Shown: positions 1 through 4,938 of the stretch, one piece after another
Position numbering within the stretch: the first letter of the stretch is position 1
Layout: every line of letters starts with the position of its first letter
Origin: Bacteroidales bacterium
GTDB taxonomy: Bacteria > Bacteroidota > Bacteroidia > Bacteroidales > UBA12481
NCBI GenBank assembly: GCA_028707745.1
Contig: JAQWAJ010000113.1
Coordinates: 1 to 6,277 of the forward strand
Length of the DNA: 6,277 nucleotides
Direction of reading: 5' to 3'
Made by a program: the position numbers and the translations under genes
Notes under the pieces: generated by a model
Told to the model about the DNA's origin: nothing
Database searches by the model: none
Seen by the model: only the letters and a program-made list of their open reading frames with translations

Positions 1-197
1 CCGACAGGATCACCAGGGATGATTTCAGAGATGCCAACTGGTCCGTACAGTTTGGCGCCGGCTTGGATTTGTTAATGCTGACTTTTGACGTTGGATATGA
101 ATATGGGTTAAATAGCTTTATGTCAATTAATTCAATTGAAGATTTGAATCCTCGAAATAATCTGTTTTTCTGTTCAATAGGTTGGCGTTTGTTTTAG
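1..197 (+). CDS. outer-membrane beta-barrel protein, C-terminal fragment (5' end outside window)
   Basis: The open frame enters from the left edge (first full codon at base 3) and ends at TAG 195-197, giving 64 visible residues. The tail alternates polar and hydrophobic residues in short strands (VQFGAGLDLLMLTFDVGYEY, then LFFCSIGWRLF) and ends in phenylalanine, as expected of the last strands of an outer-membrane beta-barrel recognised by the BAM machinery. The pattern resembles the PorT-like/OMP_b-brl families abundant in Bacteroidota, which are predicted outer-membrane proteins mostly of unknown function. No ligand or exact family can be named from this piece. It could also be the barrel end of a larger multidomain protein. 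Confidence 0.7.
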   Translation, partial: DRITRDDFRDANWSVQFGAGLDLLMLTFDVGYEYGLNSFMSINSIEDLNPRNNLFFCSIGWRLF

Positions 198-247
198 GTT
201 GCTCGTAAAGTTGGTAAATTAATAGTGAGGTGCTTTTTTATGTTTTG

Positions 248-262
248 CCGGGCTTTGCCCGG
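248..262 (+). terminator. GC-rich hairpin, possible terminator of the beta-barrel gene
   Basis: CCGGGC (248-253) and GCCCGG (257-262) are perfectly complementary around a TTT loop. The hairpin starts 50 bases after the barrel stop and ends 36 bases before the kinase ATG. It is preceded by a T-rich run (234-246), but no clean U-tract follows it (AGGAAATTTTATT). It could therefore be a weak terminator or a leader hairpin of the kinase transcript. The rest of the 198-298 gap shows no convincing promoter: the closest match to the Bacteroidota -7 element TAnnTTTG is TATGTTTTG at 239-247, which has one extra T and no well-spaced TTG upstream. Confidence 0.4.
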
Positions 263-298
263 AGGAAATTTTATTGACTGATCCCACAGAGTAGTTGT

Positions 299-2962
299 AT
301 GTTGCAAATTCCTCTAGTTAGTCTGGCGCTTTTTTTAGTGGCGATTGTCACTTTAGGGTTAGCGATTTATGCACTTCTGAACATAAACGTCAGGGGAGCG
401 TCTCCATTTTGCTTTCTGATGGTCGCTTTTACCTTTTACATTGCCGGATTTGCCATGGAATTGATGACCCCAACGGCATCCGGGATCATTTTTTGGCTTA
501 AAGTCGAATATCTGGGTATTGCCACTTTACCTTGCATGTGTCTGTTGTTGGCAATACGGCTGACTGGAGAAGACCGATGGCTGCAATGGTGGCCACTGAA
601 GCTTTACCTGCTATTCCCTCTAATCACACTGTTCATTTATTACACCAATTCATGGCATCATTTGTTTTACAAAAGCTTTGGAGCTATATGCCAGGTTTAC
701 ACCTATTATGAACTGGTAATTGATAAAGGCCCTTGGTATTATGTCAACATCGTTTATCTCAACTTGTCGATGCTTATATCTGTAATACTATTTACCAGAA
801 AGTTAAAGAAGGATGTTGTGGAACGCCAGCAATCGTGGATACTGATTATCGGAGCTTCGGGGCCGTGGATTGCCCATCTTATTTATCTATCGGGTCTTAC
901 GAAAGGTTTTGATATCAGTCCGTTTGGATTTCTTCTTACTGCACCATTATTTGCCTGGGGGGTTTTCAGAAATTACATGGTTTTTCTGATCCCCAAAGCG
1001 AGAAATTACCTGTATCAGTCATTGGTAGATGCTGTTTTGATTATCGATAATAATAAGAACCTGATTGATTTTAACAAAACAGCAGGAACATTATTCAAAA
1101 CACTCAACCGAAGTGTAATTGGAAAACCGGTTTCAGAATTTTTTACTGAAAATCCTGAAGTTAATGAACTGATCGAGAGTCCTGAGATTCAACGGACTCA
1201 GGTCAAACTCATTTTGGGCAATGTTAAAAGGTCATTTATCCTGACCAACTCTGATGTGACCAGCAGAGCAGATTTTAAACTTGGGAACATCATCATGATG
1301 CATGAGATCACAGATCAAATGTTTCTGTTAGATAATCTCCGGGAGAGTGAAGAGAAATACCGCCTGATATTTGAAAATACACCGGTTGGAGTTTTTCAGT
1401 ACGATATATCAGGTAAGATTACGACCTGTAATGATGCTTTCGTGAAGCTTATAGGTTCTTCCCGTAAAATTCTGATTGGGTTCGATATCAATAAATTACC
1501 TGACAAGGTGATGGTCAAAACAATTTTGGATTCGCTTCATGGTGAAGTCGGTTATTATGAACACGAATATGAATCTTTTACAGCCGATAAGATTACCCCA
1601 ATACGTGGCCTGTTTGCGCCAATTTCATCTAAGGAAGGCGCTATCCGTAGCGGAGTAGGTATAGTTGAAGATATCAGTGCTAAGCACCTTGTTGAAAAAC
1701 AGCTCAAATACAGAGAAGAGTTTGAGAGCATTCTAATGACTCTGGAATTGGATTTTCTGAACACCGAGATTAGCGAAATTCCTCACGTATTTAATGAATG
1801 CCTGATGAGACTCGGAACCTTTTGCAAGGTTGACCGTGCCTATGTTTTCTGCATTGATCAGGCAAAAGGGATTATGCAGATTACCCATGAATGGCAGTCT
1901 CCGGGTTTAAATCCGGAGTTAATGGAATTGAAGTCGTTGACAATTAGTACAATACCTCGGTTGATGAAAGATTTATACGATTGTGAAATCATTTATCTGC
2001 CTGATCTGTCATTAATTCCACCGGATTGGGATGATGAAAGAAAGCTACTGGAGTTGTATGATATTCAATCGATGATTGTGGTACCCTTAAAATTCGGCGG
2101 GGAATTGTTAGGTTTTGCTGGTTTTGATTCCATCAGGGAACCCAGAAAATGGAACAAGGATGAGATATCATTACTTAAGGTACTTGGGCAGATTTTTGCC
2201 AGCGTCCTGAAGAGGCAGGACGCAAATGAGCAGCTGATTTCTGCCAAAGAAAAAGCTGAAGAGGCCAGTACGGCGAAATCCATATTCCTGGCAAATATGA
2301 GTCATGAAATTCGCACGCCGCTTAATGGGATCCTCGGTGTAGCTGAAATGATGCGCAAAGAATCTGAATATCCCGGGATTCATAAGTATTCAGATATCAT
2401 TCTTACCAGCGGGAACCGATTACTGCAGACCTTGAGCCAGATTCTGGATCTGTCGCGGGTGGAGTCGGGTAAAATGGAGTTGGAGATCGAACCGGTAAAT
2501 GTTGATCAAGCCATTGATGATGTGATTTCCCAATATATTAATGCTGCCAGACAGAAGAATCTGTTTATGGAACGGCAGCATGGAGGAGAGCATTTTATTC
2601 TTAATTTGGATGATCAGTTATTTAGAAACTGTTTATCGAACCTGATCAATAATGCGATCAAGTTTACCAGCCAGGGAGGAATTACCATCTCAACAGCAAT
2701 CGAAATAGTCAAAGACCGCAAATATGCGATAATCAGAGTATCTGACACGGGTATTGGCATATCAGAAAAAAATCTGGTATCGATTTTTGAAGATTTCAAA
2801 CAGGTAAGTGAAGGAGCGAAAAAGGAATATGAAGGGGCGGGACTGGGGTTGTCGCTGACCAAAAGTTTTGTGGAATTATCAGGGGGAACAGTAAGGGTTG
2901 AGAGTGTTCATGGATTTGGAGCAACGTTTATTTTAAGTTATCCTGCTCCGGTTAAGGAATAG
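299..2962 (+). CDS. membrane-bound sensor histidine kinase (7TM-PAS-PAS-GAF-HisKA-HATPase)
   Basis: An 887-residue two-component sensor kinase that should autophosphorylate on histidine and pass the phosphate to a response regulator not present here. Residues about 5-228 form seven hydrophobic helices resembling the histidine-kinase 7TM sensor region, with WW/WYY-rich loops. A PAS-like fold spans about 235-340, and a clearer PAS (EEKYRLIFENTPVGVFQYD) about 350-465. A GAF-like domain spans about 475-638, and a short coiled linker about 640-660 is rich in Glu, Lys and Ala. The HisKA box is FLANMSHEIRTPLNGILG with phospho-acceptor His669. The ATP-binding boxes are intact: N box NLINNAIKFT (Asn785), G1 DTGIG (816-820), F box FEDF (830-833), G2 GAGLGL (846-851). 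The protein stops 36 residues after G2, so there is no fused receiver. ATG 299 is the first possible start after the in-frame stop at 275-277; no Shine-Dalgarno is seen at usual spacing. The sensed signal is unknown. It probably forms an operon with the next gene. Confidence 0.93.
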   Translation: MLQIPLVSLALFLVAIVTLGLAIYALLNINVRGASPFCFLMVAFTFYIAGFAMELMTPTASGIIFWLKVEYLGIATLPCMCLLLAIRLTGEDRWLQWWPLKLYLLFPLITLFIYYTNSWHHLFYKSFGAICQVYTYYELVIDKGPWYYVNIVYLNLSMLISVILFTRKLKKDVVERQQSWILIIGASGPWIAHLIYLSGLTKGFDISPFGFLLTAPLFAWGVFRNYMVFLIPKARNYLYQSLVDAVLIIDNNKNLIDFNKTAGTLFKTLNRSVIGKPVSEFFTENPEVNELIESPEIQRTQVKLILGNVKRSFILTNSDVTSRADFKLGNIIMMHEITDQMFLLDNLRESEEKYRLIFENTPVGVFQYDISGKITTCNDAFVKLIGSSRKILIGFDINKLPDKVMVKTILDSLHGEVGYYEHEYESFTADKITPIRGLFAPISSKEGAIRSGVGIVEDISAKHLVEKQLKYREEFESILMTLELDFLNTEISEIPHVFNECLMRLGTFCKVDRAYVFCIDQAKGIMQITHEWQSPGLNPELMELKSLTISTIPRLMKDLYDCEIIYLPDLSLIPPDWDDERKLLELYDIQSMIVVPLKFGGELLGFAGFDSIREPRKWNKDEISLLKVLGQIFASVLKRQDANEQLISAKEKAEEASTAKSIFLANMSHEIRTPLNGILGVAEMMRKESEYPGIHKYSDIILTSGNRLLQTLSQILDLSRVESGKMELEIEPVNVDQAIDDVISQYINAARQKNLFMERQHGGEHFILNLDDQLFRNCLSNLINNAIKFTSQGGITISTAIEIVKDRKYAIIRVSDTGIGISEKNLVSIFEDFKQVSEGAKKEYEGAGLGLSLTKSFVELSGGTVRVESVHGFGATFILSYPAPVKE

Positions 2963-2983
2963 AGCAAATTTACTGAATATCTT

Positions 2984-3346
2984 ATGGATATGAAGCATTT
3001 GAAGTTTGAGAATCACAGCAATAAATTGTTGCCTTTTGATCTTTTTCTTAAAAGGGTGATCAGGTTTGCACTATATTCCTTATGTCTGATTGTCTTTTCA
3101 GTGGGGATCGGAACCGTTGGGTATAGATATCTTGGCCATTTATGTTGGGTTGATAGTTTTTACAATGCCTGTATGATTCTTACCGGAATGGGACCGGTTT
3201 CGGTTTTGACAGAAAATGAAGGTAAGATCTTTGCTTCATTTTATGCCCTTTTCAGCGGAATTGCATTTTTAACTACCATTGCTGTACTTTTTGCACCAAT
3301 TATACATCGCTTTTTACATTCACTGCATATCAGTGAAGATCAATAA
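2984..3346 (+). CDS. small two-helix pore-loop (ion-channel-like) membrane protein with TGMGP motif
   Basis: A 120-residue protein with a basic N-terminus, a helix at about 26-50, a re-entrant-like segment (DSFYNACMILTGMGP, 57-71), a second helix at about 81-105 and a short His-rich tail. This helix/pore-helix/helix order is that of two-TM potassium channels (Ion_trans_2 type). The filter position reads TGMGP (67-71) rather than TVGYG or TxGFG, so potassium selectivity cannot be assumed. From memory, similar 'MILxGMGPV...FASFYALxSG' proteins recur in diverse bacteria as uncharacterised proteins; this was not checked by search. The gene starts 21 bases after the kinase stop on the same strand, suggesting one transcript. 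ATG 2984 was chosen; ATG 2990 is equally plausible (two residues shorter), and neither has a clear ribosome site. It could be a channel, a channel-derived accessory subunit, or a sensor partner of the kinase. Confidence 0.75.
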   Translation: MDMKHLKFENHSNKLLPFDLFLKRVIRFALYSLCLIVFSVGIGTVGYRYLGHLCWVDSFYNACMILTGMGPVSVLTENEGKIFASFYALFSGIAFLTTIAVLFAPIIHRFLHSLHISEDQ

Positions 3347-3347
3347 A

Positions 3348-3366
3348 TTCTGAACTTAATTCAGAA
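3348..3366. terminator. AT-rich dyad between convergent genes, possible bidirectional terminator
   Basis: TTCTGAA (3348-3354) and TTCAGAA (3360-3366) form a 7-bp stem around a 5-base loop, CTTAA. It lies directly after the TAA of the channel-like gene (3344-3346) and overlaps the last codons and stop (3356-3358) of the opposing transporter gene. The two stops are only 9 bases apart, so a shared terminator would have to sit here. The stem has only two G-C pairs and no strong U-tract on either strand, so the call is weak. Confidence 0.3.
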
Positions 3367-4615
3367 CGCTGACCAGAAGTCCAAAATTCAGCGTCGTTAC
3401 AACGATTCCCGTCATATACAGTAAAAACCGGGATAATGGTGTGTTTTTGTATTTCCCCATTACTTTCTCAGAAGAGGTTAGATAAACTTGCAAAAATATA
3501 GTGATTGGCAGTTGGATGCTCAGGAGCATCTGTGATAATATCAGTCCGTTAAATGGATTGGAAATCAGGAATATGACAACTGTGGCGATCACCAGGGAGA
3601 TGATAACGCCCAATTTTGAATGGTTATCCCTGATATCATAAGGTTCCTTAAAAATCCCAGCAAAAATCGAACCGGCAGCCATACCGGAAGTTATAGTTGA
3701 TGCGATTCCGGCAAAGAGAAGTGCTACCGCAAAGATAATGGCAGCCTGTCCGCCAAGCAATGGTTCCAGTATTTGGTGGGCCTGGGGTAACTCGGTAATG
3801 GGTGTCCTGGTTTTGAAGAATGTGGCAGCTGCGAGCAGAATCATGGCACTATTGATTGCCCAGCCGACAATCATGGAAAATAAAGTGTCAAACAGTTCAT
3901 AGTCAAGTTGTTTCTTGATTATTTTATCGTCCTTAAGGTTCCACTGTCGACTCTGAATAACTTCTGAATGAAGGAATAAGTTGTGTGGCATGACCACAGC
4001 TCCCAATACACTCATGATGATGACCATGGATCCATTCGGGAACGAAGGGGTGATCCAGGATGCGGCCGCCTGTCCCCAATCGATTTGTACCAGACTCAAT
4101 TCGTAAATGAAAGAAAGGCCGATAATGGAAACAAATGCAATGATCCATTTTTCGATGAGGCGGTATGAATTTGTCAGGAGCATGACAATGACGAAAGCAA
4201 GCACCATCAGGGATCCGGCCTTTATCGGGATATGAAACAACATGTTAAGGGCGATTGATCCGCCCAGGATCTCCGCCATGGATGTGGACACTGATGCCAG
4301 CATGGCTGATCCGAGGATTACTCTTGAATATTTAGGTTTCAGATAAGTGGTGGCAGCTTCCGACAGACAGAGTCCGGTTGCAATGCCCAGATGTGCGACG
4401 TTATGCTGGAGGAAAATAAGCATGATGGTTGACAGGGTGACCATCCACAATAAGGTATATCCGAAATTGGCACCGGCTGACATATTTGAGGCCCAATTTC
4501 CGGGATCGATAAATCCGACGGTAACCAAGAGGCCCGGCCCGATATATTTAAATATTTCGAGTCCCCCGAAACGGGGTTTATGGTTTTTGCTCTTTAGGTC
4601 CTGAAAAAATTTCAT
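3356..4615 (-). CDS. mntH: Nramp-family divalent metal (Mn2+/Fe2+) transporter, MntH-type
   Basis: A 419-residue inner-membrane, proton-coupled importer of Mn2+/Fe2+ by family knowledge. The length fits (E. coli MntH is about 412) and about eleven hydrophobic helices are visible. Metal-site residues are in place: DPGN in helix 1 (Asp37, Asn40, counted from the chosen ATG), AVVMPHNLFLHSEV in helix 6 with Ala206, Met209 and His211, and the helix-10 glutamine in LSQMLLSIQLP (Gln362). The retained Met argues against the Mg2+-transporting Nramp relatives, which lose it. The helix-8 segment reads GIASTITSGMAAGSIFAGIF, departing from the usual SSTITGTxAGQ. The open frame extends to a TTG at 4670-4672, but those 19 extra residues are encoded by an operator-like repeat pair. 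The ATG at 4613-4615, followed by a typical MKFFQDLK basic start, is preferred; its leader is A/T-rich with no Shine-Dalgarno. Regulation by a metal sensor through the upstream sites is inferred. Confidence 0.93.
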   Translation of the reverse strand: MKFFQDLKSKNHKPRFGGLEIFKYIGPGLLVTVGFIDPGNWASNMSAGANFGYTLLWMVTLSTIMLIFLQHNVAHLGIATGLCLSEAATTYLKPKYSRVILGSAMLASVSTSMAEILGGSIALNMLFHIPIKAGSLMVLAFVIVMLLTNSYRLIEKWIIAFVSIIGLSFIYELSLVQIDWGQAAASWITPSFPNGSMVIIMSVLGAVVMPHNLFLHSEVIQSRQWNLKDDKIIKKQLDYELFDTLFSMIVGWAINSAMILLAAATFFKTRTPITELPQAHQILEPLLGGQAAIIFAVALLFAGIASTITSGMAAGSIFAGIFKEPYDIRDNHSKLGVIISLVIATVVIFLISNPFNGLILSQMLLSIQLPITIFLQVYLTSSEKVMGKYKNTPLSRFLLYMTGIVVTTLNFGLLVSVLN

Positions 4616-4635
4616 AGTAATAAATAAAAAAGTAG

Positions 4636-4663
4636 AGTTGGCAACTTTATAGAGTTGCCAACT
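4636..4663. promoter_or_regulatory. proximal tandem operator-like pair upstream of mntH
   Basis: AGTTGGCAACT (4636-4646) and AGTTGCCAACT (4653-4663) are each perfect 5-bp-arm palindromes with one free central base, spaced 17 bases centre to centre by TTATAG. They are also exact reverse complements of each other, so the whole 28 bases form a perfect 11-bp inverted repeat with a 6-base spacer. The pair covers -21 to -48 relative to the transporter ATG, where a repressor would block transcription. Two adjacent palindromes suit two regulator dimers, as for DtxR/MntR-type sensors, but the sequence does not match an operator I can name. A degenerate third site follows at 4664-4674. Confidence 0.6.
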
Positions 4664-4763
4664 GTCTGACAACTCATGTAATCTATGCTGAATGTACTCC
4701 CTGCGAAAGGAATTTGCAAGATAAATAATACAAGTATCAGAATATTAATCAGATGTATTTTGA

Positions 4764-4774
4764 AGTTGTCAACT
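4764..4774. promoter_or_regulatory. single AGTTGTCAACT palindrome
   Basis: This is the same palindrome with T at the centre, extended by one base on each side (AAGTTGTCAACTT). It stands alone between the two tandem pairs, at -149 to -159 from the transporter ATG. Conserved arms with a free centre match the paired copies, supporting a protein-recognition element. It could be an auxiliary site or a decayed pair. Confidence 0.5.
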
Positions 4775-4895
4775 TTTTATAATGTAGATTTCAATTATAA
4801 TTCTAATCAACAACCACTTGGTTTGCAACTATTTGGAATGTTGACCAAAATGGTAAATTTATTTAAGTGGCAGAAAATAAATAATATAGCTTATA

Positions 4896-4923
4896 AGTTG
4901 CCAACTCTATAAAGTTGCCAACT
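4896..4923. promoter_or_regulatory. distal tandem operator-like pair
   Basis: AGTTGCCAACT occurs at 4896-4906 and again at 4913-4923, with CTATAA between and the same 17-base centre spacing as the proximal pair. It lies at -281 to -308 from the transporter ATG and begins 15 bases past the dnaE stop. Because both copies carry C at the centre, a transcript hairpin would have one C-C or G-G mismatch and no U-tract follows on the dnaE strand, so a dnaE terminator is possible but less likely than a protein site. With the proximal pair it could support DNA looping. Confidence 0.55.
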
Positions 4924-4938
4924 TTACTCCAACACAAA

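Larger units (their letters stand above)
4631..4928. repeat. 33-base inverted repeat bracketing the intergenic region
   Basis: Bases 4631-4663 and the reverse complement of 4896-4928 agree at 31 of 33 positions; the mismatches are at 4635/4924 and at the centre base 4658/4901. The repeat contains the two tandem palindrome pairs and extends outward by AGTA/TACT. This geometry could be a pair of mirrored operators or the terminal inverted repeats of a small non-autonomous element of about 290 bases. If it is an element bounded at 4635 and 4924, a TA dinucleotide flanks each side, which could be a target duplication but is too short to be convincing. No transposase is encoded inside. Confidence 0.5.
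4616..4938. other. AT-rich 323-base intergenic region with palindromic repeats
   Basis: This gap separates the dnaE stop from the transporter ATG; both genes run on the minus strand, so it is the transporter's 5' region. It is much more AT-rich than the flanking genes. It contains five perfect copies of AGTTGNCAACT, entered separately, and two degenerate copies: 4820-4830 (GGTTTGCAACT, 8 of 10 arm bases) and 4664-4674 (GTCTGACAACT, right arm intact). A plus-strand open frame (4685-4912, 75 codons) has biased, low-complexity content and no recognisable domain, and is judged non-coding. The nearest match to the Bacteroidota -7 box on the minus strand is TACTTTTT (4634 down to 4627), which is very close to the ATG and lacks a well-spaced -33 TTG, so no promoter is called. 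Confidence 0.7.

Noticed and set aside
2614..2862. Minus-strand open frame opposite the kinase ATPase domain
   Set aside because: It overlaps the conserved N, G1 and F boxes of the kinase; it exists because of codon composition on the coding strand.
2851..2962. Hybrid kinase with a fused receiver domain
   Set aside because: Only 36 residues follow the G2 box and they complete the ATPase fold; no receiver sequence is present.
3983..4604. Plus-strand open frames opposite the Nramp gene
   Set aside because: They lie wholly within the well-supported transporter gene and have no family signal.
4685..4912. 75-codon plus-strand open frame in the intergenic region
   Set aside because: It is AT-rich and rich in Asn, Lys, Leu and Ile, has no recognisable domain or ribosome site, and runs through the palindromic repeats. 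It is most likely chance.
4896..4923. Distal palindrome pair as an intrinsic terminator of dnaE
   Set aside because: The hairpin would carry a central mismatch, no U-tract follows on the minus strand, and the same motif recurs elsewhere with matching 17-base phasing. A terminator role is not excluded but is not the best explanation.
4636..4923. CRISPR-like array from the repeated AGTTGNCAACT units
   Set aside because: Units are only 11 bases, irregularly spaced, with identical short spacers inside pairs and no cas genes. They are palindromic sites, not repeats with spacers.
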